Assembly (NCBI GenBank): GCA_902780565.1
Contig: CACZGD010000032.1
Span: 1 to 63,251, forward strand
Length of the DNA stretch: 63,251 bases
Source: Oscillospiraceae bacterium
GTDB lineage: Bacteria > Bacillota > Clostridia > Oscillospirales > Acutalibacteraceae
Direction of reading: 5' to 3'
The notes below the pieces were generated by a model, which was not told where the DNA came from, did not search any database, and saw nothing but the letters and a program-made list of their open reading frames with translations. Shown piece after piece: positions 1 through 7,706 of the stretch (its first letter is position 1; each line of letters begins with the position of its first letter). Both the position numbers and the translations under genes were made by a program.

Positions 1-315
1 ACCCGCAACAGCGGTTTCGCCGTCTTCACCTTCCAGATAAGACAAAAGCGTGTAGACGGTGCCGTCCGCAGTTAAGCCGAATTCGATCGGTCGGGAACAG
101 TTTAGCCCGAGCCGTTCGATTTTTTTAAGAAGTTCGAATTGATTTTTCTTTTTTTCGTATAAGTCGCTTTTCGACAACCGAAGGACGTATCTTTCTCCGT
201 CGCCGTTTTCGAGTATGTATTTTTTATCTCCCGACCAACCTTTCAGAAGAGGTTTTACGGAGGCGATTTTGTATTTGTAGCATAATCTTTCAAAACCCGT
301 AAGCATAATTCTCAT
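1..315 (-). CDS. Aminoglycoside phosphotransferase-family protein, N-terminal part (cut by window edge)
   Basis: About 105 N-terminal residues are visible and the rest lies beyond the left edge. The segment has the look of the kinase-like N-lobe of the APH/choline kinase superfamily: a Gly/Ser turn (KGWSGDKKY), then GERYVLRLS, which matches the nucleotide-binding loop and the strand that normally carries the ATP-contacting lysine, and LNCSRPIEFG further on. Proteins of this family phosphorylate small hydroxylated or amino compounds, sometimes antibiotics; the substrate cannot be told from this fragment. The start ATG overlaps the stop codon of the upstream P-loop gene in an ATGA arrangement, so the two are translationally coupled. 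Family call is fairly safe; resistance function is only a possibility. Confidence 0.7.
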   Translation of the reverse strand, partial: MRIMLTGFERLCYKYKIASVKPLLKGWSGDKKYILENGDGERYVLRLSKSDLYEKKKNQFELLKKIERLGLNCSRPIEFGLTADGTVYTLLSYLEGEDGETAVAG

Positions 316-869
316 AAGCAAAATCTCTCTTTTATCACCTTTGCAGCTTCGGCGGCGGAAAGCTCGGAATTGTCAATGCGGATATAATTCTCAAAGGGGA
401 TTTCGCCGGCAAAGCTCACACAGCGGTAATTCTTATCATCGTTCAAAAGACGCTGCTCGGACGTTTCCAGATCCCGTTTCGACGCTTTATGCCTCAGACG
501 GTTTTCCGTTTTGTTGCGCTGCAAACGGATCTCCTGCGGCGCGATCAGCTCCGCATAATAATATTCGGTTCCGTACGGACGGAAAATATCCGTTACGTGT
601 TCGATATAGTCCCAGTCCGATTGGCAGTCAAACGCCCACATATAAGTGAAGATCATGCCGTAGTTGTCGGACGCGGCGAATTCCCGGAAGATCAGCTCGC
701 GCATTTCCCGGATCACGTTTCCGTTGAACGCGCCGAAGATCCCCAGCACCGGCTCGATCGTCATATGGTTGTGAAAAAGCCGCAGGTCGGTGATCTTCAT
801 CAGCTCCTGCCCGACGGTCATTTTACCAACCGCCGCGTCGCCGATCAAAAACAACAGTTTCATTTGCAT
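312..869 (-). CDS. P-loop nucleoside/shikimate kinase-like protein (AAA_33 type)
   Basis: 185 residues. A Walker A motif lies at the extreme N-terminus (GDAAVGKMT, about residues 10-18) after a hydrophobic strand, as in small nucleotide or metabolite kinases. The middle has EIRLQRNKTENRLRHKASKR, an arginine-rich lid-like segment. Such proteins bind ATP and phosphorylate a small substrate; the substrate is unknown. The ATG at 869 is preceded by GGGAG at suitable distance; a second ATG lies two codons in. It is the first full gene of an operon with the phosphotransferase-like gene and lies directly behind a leader ORF and terminator, so its expression may be controlled by attenuation. Confidence 0.65.
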   Translation of the reverse strand: MQMKLLFLIGDAAVGKMTVGQELMKITDLRLFHNHMTIEPVLGIFGAFNGNVIREMRELIFREFAASDNYGMIFTYMWAFDCQSDWDYIEHVTDIFRPYGTEYYYAELIAPQEIRLQRNKTENRLRHKASKRDLETSEQRLLNDDKNYRCVSFAGEIPFENYIRIDNSELSAAEAAKVIKERFCL

Positions 870-901
870 GTCACTCCCATCCGTTGCGGAATCCCATTGT
901 A

Positions 902-930
902 TAAAAAAACGGCTCCGTTTATACGAAGCC
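902..930 (-). terminator. Hairpin with T-run between leader ORF and P-loop gene (attenuator candidate)
   Basis: On the minus strand GGCTTCG (930-924) pairs with CGGAGCC (917-911), with one G-U pair and a TATAAA loop, followed by seven T residues (909-903). It lies upstream of, not after, the P-loop gene, so it would stop transcripts begun at the 1040-1068 promoter before the operon unless overridden. Confidence 0.65.
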
Positions 931-953
931 GAGATCGCCTGCTATATATAAAT

Positions 954-1004
954 CTACCGGGCAGACAAAACGGCGTCGTATAACAGATTCATGGTTCTCG
1001 TCAT
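954..1004 (-). CDS. 16-codon leader peptide candidate
   Basis: A very short frame encoding MTRTMNLLYDAVLSAR. It has its own strong ribosome binding site (GAGGTGG, 6 bases before the ATG) and ends 23 bases before a Rho-independent hairpin. It sits about 30 bases downstream of a well-formed promoter. Promoter, short ORF, terminator and then a kinase/phosphotransferase operon is the standard layout of translation-coupled attenuation seen for inducible antibiotic-response genes. No homologue is recognised and translation is not shown, so the leader role is inference. Confidence 0.5.
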   Translation of the reverse strand: MTRTMNLLYDAVLSAR

Positions 1005-1039
1005 TTTGTCCACCTCTCTCTCTTCTGAAATATGGTAAT

Positions 1040-1068
1040 AGTTTACCACAGATTTCGGAATAAATCAA
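1040..1068 (-). promoter_or_regulatory. Sigma-A type promoter for leader ORF and P-loop/APH operon
   Basis: Minus strand: -35 TTGATT (1068-1063), exactly 17 bases, then TGG and -10 TAAACT (1045-1040). The TGG before the -10 resembles an extended -10 element. Transcription would start near 1033 and read first through the 16-codon ORF. Confidence 0.6.
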
Positions 1069-1097
1069 TACAGAGATCATACTTTGTTCGATAAAAT

Positions 1098-1335
1098 CAA
1101 TCACGCTTTTGCGTCGTGATTATAAAGGCTGAAAACGCCCATTTATCAACATCTTTTTCCGTTATATTTGTAATGATAATATACTACCGTCCACATTTTG
1201 ACAATGAAAACCTACGTAAAACAAGAGAAATCTCTGTCCAAAAGCGTGACAATAATTATAACGCTGTTGCTTCGCCAATAAATGCGCTGTGGCATTATCT
1301 GTTTTTATCATATAGATAGAATGGTTTTCTTTAAT
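1098..1335. other. AT-rich gap with one weak hairpin, no gene seen
   Basis: Low-GC stretch between the SEC-C gene and the leader promoter. ATCACG (1100-1105) can pair with CGTGAT (1115-1120) and could be a weak terminator for the SEC-C gene. Short open frames on both strands lack ribosome binding sites and family features. Confidence 0.4.
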
Positions 1336-1923
1336 TCATCTGCCACAGCATTTTTTGTATTTCTTTCCGCTGCCGCAGGAACATGGATCGTTAGGATATA
1401 CTTTTCCGGGCTTCCGGTTTTTCTTGTCTTTCCCCGACGCCGGAATAATCGCCGCAGCGTCAAGATCGACCTTTACGCCGAGCTTTTCAATATCCGGCTT
1501 CGCCTGTTCCATCAGCTTCGCTGCTTCGGCGGACATGGGGATAATCGTTTTCGGCAGCGACGGCTTCTTCCCGGCAAGCATTACCTTGTGAAGCGCGGAA
1601 GGGGTATAGCCGCAGTTATAGAATGTACGGGTATGATTCATTACACCCTGTAAAATAGAGGCCAACCGCTTTGATGATTCCATTGAGAAAAAAAATCCCT
1701 CGTCTGAAAAAAGACCGAAAATGTCGTCAAAATCCCCTCCGAAGGCGATCTCTTCATGCAAATCGATCAAAAGCTCGCAGATATCATCCTCGTCCAGATC
1801 CGATTCCTTTAAAAGAAATTGCTTTAGCTGTATGTAATAAGCGTTCTGCGCCGGGTAGCCGTTATCGAAGAGGGTTATCAGCTCTGCAAAGACTTCAGGT
1901 CTCCGTCCTTCGACGTTCTCCAT
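1336..1923 (-). CDS. SEC-C motif protein
   Basis: 195 residues ending in a clear SEC-C metal-binding motif: NDPCSCGSGKKYKKCCGR, with the C-x-C-x8-C-C/H-type zinc ligands. SEC-C is the zinc domain also found at the SecA C-terminus and in many stand-alone bacterial proteins; here the role is unknown. The N-terminal 100 residues are acidic and helical, with no catalytic motif seen. The ATG at 1923 has a weak GGAG five bases upstream and lies inside the end of an ADP-ribosyltransferase-like gene fragment in another frame (46-base overlap). That overlap may be a scar, so the protein could have lost an N-terminal part. Confidence 0.65.
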   Translation of the reverse strand: MENVEGRRPEVFAELITLFDNGYPAQNAYYIQLKQFLLKESDLDEDDICELLIDLHEEIAFGGDFDDIFGLFSDEGFFFSMESSKRLASILQGVMNHTRTFYNCGYTPSALHKVMLAGKKPSLPKTIIPMSAEAAKLMEQAKPDIEKLGVKVDLDAAAIIPASGKDKKNRKPGKVYPNDPCSCGSGKKYKKCCGR

Positions 1924-3856
1924 ATCTTCTCCGCGGTCAGATAATATGCATGCACACCTTCGCCGTAGTCTCCGGAGATCTCCGCACTCTCGGTGAAATA
2001 GAATCCCGGCAGATCATAGTCCGGTGTTCCGTCCCAACTCCTCGACTTTGTAATGTCAAAGGCTGTAAAGTCTTCGTCCGTTCCGTGATAAAACACCTTC
2101 GGCGTCCCGTCGTCGTTCAGAAAGATCGGATCAATTTCTTTCCCTGGGTGAAAATCTTTGTCGAATTGCTTGACTAAATCGAATAAATCTGCTACACTAA
2201 TGGTGTCGGAGTACTTCTGGTGTCGGAGTACTTCGAGGATTTAAGTGACGTTTGCTCGTCCGTGGAATCGAGGTACTCCGATTCTATTTTTGTCAAATAG
2301 AATTTTTTCTTATCATCGTAGCTTTCAACTACATAGAGTTTCGCAATCCCGACGTCATTTCCCGTTTTTACAGGGCAGTAGAACAAATGCACAAACGCCG
2401 CATTCTTTCCCATTCGTTCGCTTGGTTCAACAGCAGGCATCGAATCCAGTAATACCGATTCTTTTAGCATTGTTTGAATATCAGGCAAAGAATGAAAGGA
2501 TAAAGACCACTTTCCTTCCTTATTTGCTGTTTCGTCAATCCCATCTCTTGTAACTTGGATTTGCCAACCAGTATCACGATTATACGCTGCTTCTCTGCTG
2601 ACGTCTTTTGCACTGATCTTTTGATCTGACAACTGAACACGGCGAAGTTCTGTTGTCTTATCATATGCCCTCCAATCCCCGAACCACGCGCGGAAAAACG
2701 GAGACTTGACGCCAATCTGCGTGTAGAATTTATACGCCCATTTCTCCGTCTCTTTTAGTTCCTCTTCAGAGAAATCATTTATGCTTTTCCTTGTCGGGAA
2801 CAGGCTCCGGAGTTCCTAAAGATCGTTCCTTGTAATAGGTTTCTTATACTCTTCTGACCCAAGAATTCGCGATAACCTCCCCGCCTCCTCGGCGGCTTTT
2901 TTATTATTCGTCTCCTCCCCGTGCTCCTGCACGTACCGCAGTACGCTGTCAAAAATGCTGTACGCTTCCTGCACGTCCCGAAGATCCGCTTCCATGGCGG
3001 CCTTCACGACAAGGTCCTTCTTCGCCAACATTTCGAGTTTGCGTTTGATGTCCTCGACGATCCGCCGGAAGACCTCCTTCACCTTTTCCCACAGCCCCGG
3101 ATTCTTCTTGACTTCTTCCTCGCAGAACGCCCGCTGCTGCATCGCGCCGAAATACTGCGCCGTGATCTCCTCTTCAACGTAGTCCCGGATCTCGTCCTCC
3201 CGCAGCATCCAGGTCTCGTCCCTGTACGCCTCGGCCCGCTGCGCATACAGCGCCTTGTAGCCGTCCTCGCCGAGCTGCTTTTTGAGCTTCGAGATGGCCA
3301 TATCCCGCAGCCCGTCATACAGCGTCCGGTTCTCTACCTTGATCTGATGCACGGTCTCATGGTCAGCGCTCAGGAGCAGCGTGTTGTTCTCCGTCTTCCC
3401 GGTGTAGGCGTTATAAGCCGAGAGCGGCACCAGCACGCGTCCCTCTCGCAGCGCGCCTGCAAGGTCCGCGAACTCGGCCTTTTTAGAGGAGTAAAGCTCG
3501 TCCACAAACACGACGCCTCTGCCGTAGTCCTTGAAGACCTCTCCCACGACGAACATCTCGTCCACCTGCTTTTGCGTCACGTCTCCGGCGCCGATGCGCA
3601 CCGCGCCGGGCTTCACCTCCCGTTCGCGCACACCGGCCTCCCACATGGTGAGCAGCACCGCCTTCGACGCGCGCAGCCGTCCTTCCTGCATCTCCCGGCG
3701 GTCAGACTGCAGCGCCCTGTCCGTCGCGGAGAAAAAACGGTTATAAAACGTCCGGAAGCTCACGTTCGTCTTGCCCGCGGCATAGGCCCGGTACCCGTCG
3801 TCCATCACGTCCACACCGTCTGCACGTCGGTCTTCAAGTCCCGTTCCCCCCATCAA
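1878..3856 (-). pseudogene. Decayed polyvalent protein of a phage/conjugative element
   Basis: Three consecutive segments of one former gene. The first (3856-2819) carries a zinc-protease-like HExxH (DHETVHQ) and a long charged coiled region. An in-frame TAG at 2816-2818 interrupts it; reading resumes in the same frame with a segment containing the hallmark FRAWFGDWR and VLLDS, typical of large polyvalent protein-associated domains. A 17-bp tandem duplication at 2201-2234 then shifts the frame. After it comes a segment with KVFYHGT and GFYFTES, like ADP-ribosyltransferase domains of polyvalent proteins. Such proteins are made by large mobile elements, probably to act on the new host. The start is missing, since homologues are usually far longer. 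Family assignments are from memory of these motifs. Confidence 0.7.
2201..2234. repeat. 17-bp perfect tandem duplication
   Basis: TGGTGTCGGAGTACTTC occurs twice in a row (2201-2217 and 2218-2234). Removing one copy restores a single open frame from the FRAWFGDW domain into the ADP-ribosyltransferase-like domain on the minus strand, so the duplication is the frameshifting lesion. Confidence 0.9.
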
Positions 3857-3906
3857 ATCAAAAAATCCGAACCGGCGCTCCCAGACAGGAGGCGGATTCG
3901 GATTTT
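3855..3906 (-). terminator. Terminator after the sigma/GNAT operon
   Basis: On the minus strand AAAATCCGAA (3905-3896) pairs with TTCGGATTTT (3872-3863), followed by TTTTTTGA. It lies downstream of the GNAT stop codon. Confidence 0.6.
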
Positions 3907-3972
3907 GTTTTTGATATCAGGCTGAGATCTTCCTGACAGTTGATCATCATCAAACGGCAACGCTCAGGACCG

Positions 3973-4434
3973 TTATAAGGCTTTCTCAACGTGATCGTCA
4001 TCTACGAACTTATAACCGTGTTTCGGATAAAAGGCTCTTGACTCAAAATAGGTTGTTTTGTCACCGAGATGGACCTTTATGGTCTTGCGTCCGTTTTCCC
4101 TTGCGAAATCTTCCGCGATTTCCAGCAGCGCAGAACCGATCCCCTGCCGTTTCAGGGAAAACTTTACATACAGACGATGCAAAACGGCCTCTCCGTCAGG
4201 AAGGAGATTACATCCGACACAGCCGATCACCCGATCGTTTTCATCCAGCGCGATCCAGAACGCATCGCCTTTATTGAAATAACAGCCGTCTATGTCAAGC
4301 AGATCACTGTTGATCGTGGGGATCCTTCCAAGTGCGTTCTTTGCTTCCAGCACCATAAAAATCAGATCGTCACGATATTGTCTTTTGAATGGTATGATTT
4401 TATGATATGCCTGTTTCATACGCAGATCCCTCAT
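3973..4434 (-). CDS. GNAT-family N-acetyltransferase
   Basis: 153 residues, usual for the family. The acetyl-CoA pyrophosphate loop is visible as RQGIGSAL (GNAT motif A), preceded by a β-strand (HRLYVKFS) and followed by a helix and the C-terminal FYPKHGYKF strand typical of GNAT motif B. These enzymes move an acetyl group from acetyl-CoA to an amine; the acceptor is unknown. The chosen ATG at 4434 overlaps the stop of the upstream sigma-factor gene (ATGA), so translation is coupled; longer starts inside that gene are unlikely. A terminator follows, closing a two-gene operon. The coupling hints that the enzyme belongs to the regulon logic of the sigma factor, but this is inference. Confidence 0.85.
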   Translation of the reverse strand: MRDLRMKQAYHKIIPFKRQYRDDLIFMVLEAKNALGRIPTINSDLLDIDGCYFNKGDAFWIALDENDRVIGCVGCNLLPDGEAVLHRLYVKFSLKRQGIGSALLEIAEDFARENGRKTIKVHLGDKTTYFESRAFYPKHGYKFVDDDHVEKAL

Positions 4435-5705
4435 AATACGTAATCCGTTATGCAATCGTACCAGTGAACGTAACGTTTTCCGTTCACGGTCAGCGTCTCG
4501 TTTTCAGGATACATTTCGCTCCAGCGTTTTTTATACCGATCAAAGCACCAGTCGTCTGCATTAAAGCGCCGCCAAAGGACAGTTCTGCCGTTCCTGTCCA
4601 GGTACTGTTCGCTCACAGTTCCTTTGCCGCAATAATTATCGGGGTCCATCACGCAAACGGTATCGTATGTCCTGCCACAGATCGAAACGGTATACCGTCC
4701 AACGACGTCCAGCAGAAACGGTTTGTCTTTTGTCGTAACGGCGTTTCCTTCTCTGATGACGTCGCCCTTCGGCGCGATATGCGTTTCGTTTCCGCAGTTA
4801 TCTTCACCGAATCCCCAGTTATCAAGGAACGCATCGCCGTCAAGAAAGGTATAATACCGCCTCACGCCGCCGCTTTCGTGACTCTCTGCCAGAATGCGGC
4901 AATGGGTACGGTTAAGCTGCGCCACCAGATGCCGCTCGTTGAAATTCCTGCCGTCGATCCGGTTATTCTCCATGGGCTCATATTCCTTTACAAGGATCTC
5001 AACGCCCTCGATCCCATGGACCTCCGCTCGGGCGACAGCCTCCTCAAGCATATATTCGGTGCGCTTTTTCTGCGGAAAGTCATACATCGCCCATTCCAGC
5101 TTTTCGCCGAGTCTCGGCACAATGAACCAGCCCATGATCTCTTCCCATATCACGGGGAAGGGCGGCTGATCCGACGGTGTGATCGTATACGTGGGCATTT
5201 TTTCAGGCATTTTCGTCTGCATAGTTCTTTCTCCTTTCGGCGGAAACGGATAACGCCGTTCAAAATGCTTCCGCGCGGCAAACAGCCTGCTTTTGACCGT
5301 GCCGACGGGGATGCGCAAAAGGGCTGCGATCTCCTCCAAAGGACGGTCCTCGAAATAGAACAGACGCAGGACCTCACGATCCTTTTCGCTGAGTTCATCC
5401 ATCGTCAGCGATACCGGCGTATCCCAGACCAGGCCGTGCCGACTGTTGACAAGCTGCGCTTCCGCGATCTCGTCAAGCGGCAGCTCGGCGGGCCGCATTC
5501 GGTAGTAATCTGCACATTTATTTCTGGCGATCCCCACGATCCATGCTTTGAACGAAGCCGGATCCTTCAGCGTATCGTACCCGCGAAACGCGGCGAGGCG
5601 CGTTTCCTGCAAAACATCCTGCGCGTCCTGCGGATGTCGGATCTTAAAATTCACATATCGCCGCAGCGCAGGTTCCACACCCATCAGCAGTTCTTCAAAC
5701 GTCAT
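4431..5705 (-). CDS. ECF sigma factor with large C-terminal domain
   Basis: 424 residues. Residues 1-70 carry sigma region 2 (DAQDVLQETRLAAF, with ASFKAWIVGIARNKCADYYR), and residues 105-160 carry region 4 with its helix-turn-helix (LEEIAALLRIPVGTVKSRLF). Group IV sigma factors normally end near residue 170; this one continues for about 260 more residues rich in aromatic residues (GRYTVSICGRTYDTV, NGRTVLWRRFN, YVHWYDCITDYVL). The extension has no membrane segment and no anti-sigma zinc motif. ECF factors with long C-terminal extensions that regulate their activity are known, so a built-in sensor is plausible. Start is the ATG at 5705 behind GGAGGTG; a GTG three codons earlier overlaps that site. 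No separate anti-sigma gene is adjacent. Confidence 0.85.
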   Translation of the reverse strand: MTFEELLMGVEPALRRYVNFKIRHPQDAQDVLQETRLAAFRGYDTLKDPASFKAWIVGIARNKCADYYRMRPAELPLDEIAEAQLVNSRHGLVWDTPVSLTMDELSEKDREVLRLFYFEDRPLEEIAALLRIPVGTVKSRLFAARKHFERRYPFPPKGERTMQTKMPEKMPTYTITPSDQPPFPVIWEEIMGWFIVPRLGEKLEWAMYDFPQKKRTEYMLEEAVARAEVHGIEGVEILVKEYEPMENNRIDGRNFNERHLVAQLNRTHCRILAESHESGGVRRYYTFLDGDAFLDNWGFGEDNCGNETHIAPKGDVIREGNAVTTKDKPFLLDVVGRYTVSICGRTYDTVCVMDPDNYCGKGTVSEQYLDRNGRTVLWRRFNADDWCFDRYKKRWSEMYPENETLTVNGKRYVHWYDCITDYVL

Positions 5706-5817
5706 CCGTCTCACCTCCTTTACGTTTTCTGAAAGCGCTTTCGTCCATAAAGTCGGGAAAAACAGCCGAAAGGTTCACGCTCTTTCAAAAAAATCAGGAA
5801 TCAGGACGGACAAAGCG

Positions 5818-6429
5818 TCAGATGAGATTGAGCGCCTTTCGGAAGAACGCAGTGAAGCCTGCGTCGATGCTGCTGTTGTCGCCCGGAGTTTCAGGCAGAT
5901 CATAATAATACGCGCCGGTCCCGGGCTCCTTGGACAGCGCGTCCAGCGGGAAGCCCTTCACCCGTTTCGGATGCGGCGTATCCGACAGCAGAAACGGTTC
6001 GCTTGCCAGTGAAATATCTTCGCTTTTGATCATCCTGTCAGGAGAAAGGATCAGACAGATGGCGTTTCGGTATCTTGCTTTCAGCGTCCCGCCCCGACTG
6101 TGCGCGAGAGATGCATAGTACGCCGTCATTTCATCGTCTGTCAGGTCCCGTCCGTTCACTCTGCGCACGAAAGGACCGGGCTGCAGCTCAGGCGGGAAAC
6201 CGTCAAAATATAATCCGCTGTCACAGGAAAACACAGGCATACCGAAAGCGTCGAAATACGCGCGCGCCTTCAGCTCGGCGTTTTGCAGAATATCCGTTCC
6301 GGTTTCCGCCGCCGCGGGAATCGGCAGGTCGAGCTCGTGAAGGCCGATCAGCTCGATTCCCAGGGGATCCGTCACTTTACGCATGGCGGCAAGCTTTGCG
6401 GGGTTCGTCGTGCCATACAGAATCTTCAA
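5818..6429 (-). CDS. rdgB: XTP/dITP pyrophosphatase (HAM1/RdgB family)
   Basis: 203 residues, the usual family length. The N-terminal ILYGTTNPAKLAAM matches the (T/S)xNxxK substrate loop, and VFSCDSGLYFDGFP is the family's DSGL catalytic/metal loop. The C-terminal half is less typical (TPHPKRVKGFPLDA instead of the common GYGYDPxF and SHR motifs), so this may be a divergent branch. The family hydrolyses non-canonical purine nucleoside triphosphates to monophosphates in the cytoplasm. The start is taken as TTG at 6429 because GGAGG lies seven bases upstream; an upstream ATG would lengthen the protein with non-conserved residues. The gene follows the XRE regulator after a short gap, likely cotranscribed. 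Confidence 0.75.
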   Translation of the reverse strand: MKILYGTTNPAKLAAMRKVTDPLGIELIGLHELDLPIPAAAETGTDILQNAELKARAYFDAFGMPVFSCDSGLYFDGFPPELQPGPFVRRVNGRDLTDDEMTAYYASLAHSRGGTLKARYRNAICLILSPDRMIKSEDISLASEPFLLSDTPHPKRVKGFPLDALSKEPGTGAYYYDLPETPGDNSSIDAGFTAFFRKALNLI

Positions 6430-6461
6430 GATTATTCCTCCCATTCGCATCGCAAAACTCA

Positions 6462-7541
6462 TCAGGATGAAAGCAAGTCCCGCATCTCCGGTTTTTGCAG
6501 GAAATCCTCTGATAAGCCGGAGTGTTTTTCTATCAGGATGCGGACCCGGACCCGCATCGGCATCTCACGAAAATCCGGCTCCTTTTCAAATGCGCGCAGC
6601 AAAAGTCCCGCATCCGGCAGCGCGTCAAACGCGGTTGCCCGCTCCAGCGCGGATCGAAACCAAAAAAGCGCCTTTTCCGGATCCCCGTTTTCATAATACA
6701 GACTGCCTAAACGCCGTTCGTTATAAATCAGATGCACCCCGTTTTTGCAGGACAGCGCATCCGGGTCCAGCAACAGCAGCATAGCGTTCCACGCTTCAGT
6801 CAGCGCAAGCTTTCTCGACACAGGAATTGCAGGATCGTAGCAGTATTCCCCGATAATCATATTTTGCAGATTGAACATCAGCTCGCGCACGGCATGATCA
6901 CGCAGCTTTTCCCGCGCCTTTCCAATCTCCCGGCAGGCTTCCAAAGCAAGGATCTCTCTTGCGTCTGCCAACGAAGGGAAGGAGGCGATCAACGCTTCCG
7001 CCTGTTCACGCGCCGCCGCATCGTTGTCGCTGTCCGCTTTACGAAGCAAATGCCGGAGGAAAGCTTTCCCGGCACGGATCCGAATCGGATCCTCCTTGCA
7101 ATTATCCCGGATCCTTTCATATAGCGTTCGCAGCTTCCTGCAGGTTTGGGCATAATCGGGATCACGCACACTGTCCTTTTCCTCCAGCAGCAATTCCATA
7201 TAACGGACGAGAATCCGCGCGTCGGCGGGATAGTCTTTGACCGCCTGCTCATATGCGAGGAATACCGCGTGGAGGTCCTGCAGCGCCATGTTATCGTACA
7301 GGTCTACGTAACGCTGCACCTCCCGTTCACGCTTCTCACGGTCGGTTCCGAGCAGCGCATCCGTTGAGACGTCAAAACAGGCGGCCAGCACCGGCAAGAG
7401 CGTGATATCCGGATAGGTCTCTCCCCTCTCCCATTTGCTAACGGACTGCGCCGTCACCCCGATCATCAAGGCCAGATCTTCCTGCGTCAGACCGCGCATC
7501 TGCCGCAGCGCCTTCAGATTTTCGCCGAGATAAAGCGTCAT
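6462..7541 (-). CDS. XRE-family regulator with TPR-like C-terminal region
   Basis: 359 residues. Residues 5-60 are a Cro/C1-type helix-turn-helix (LKALRQMRGLTQEDLALMIG, then AQSVSKWERGETYPDI), followed by a linker with FDVSTDALLG, the standard end of this domain. The remaining 290 residues are all-helical with repeated short helix pairs (for example YENGDPEKALFWFRSALERA), as in TPR-type sensor regions. Proteins of this shape are transcriptional repressors or activators, often responding to peptides or growth state. Start is the ATG at 7541, eight bases after AGAAGGGAG. Regulated genes are unknown; the rdgB-like gene next to it is one candidate. Confidence 0.85.
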   Translation of the reverse strand: MTLYLGENLKALRQMRGLTQEDLALMIGVTAQSVSKWERGETYPDITLLPVLAACFDVSTDALLGTDREKREREVQRYVDLYDNMALQDLHAVFLAYEQAVKDYPADARILVRYMELLLEEKDSVRDPDYAQTCRKLRTLYERIRDNCKEDPIRIRAGKAFLRHLLRKADSDNDAAAREQAEALIASFPSLADAREILALEACREIGKAREKLRDHAVRELMFNLQNMIIGEYCYDPAIPVSRKLALTEAWNAMLLLLDPDALSCKNGVHLIYNERRLGSLYYENGDPEKALFWFRSALERATAFDALPDAGLLLRAFEKEPDFREMPMRVRVRILIEKHSGLSEDFLQKPEMRDLLSS

Positions 7542-7706
7542 ATTCAAAACTCCCTTCTGATGTTCCGGATGTGTTTATCATATCGCTTCCCGCCGAAAAA
7601 CGCAACAACGCTGTATTTGACCGCCGTTCAACCGATCCTTGAGAAACGGAGGACCACTTTTCTGTAACATACCACAGAAGCCGCAAAAAAGCAAGTCGGA
7701 GTTCCG

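Noticed and set aside
919..1104. 61-codon minus-strand frame over the leader region
   Set aside because: No ribosome binding site. It overlaps the promoter and the better-supported 16-codon leader in another frame.
2816..2818. In-frame TAG as a possible pyrrolysine or readthrough codon
   Set aside because: The same gene has a second lesion downstream (17-bp duplication) and lacks its 5' part, so decay is the simpler explanation. No pyrrolysine machinery or structured element was seen.
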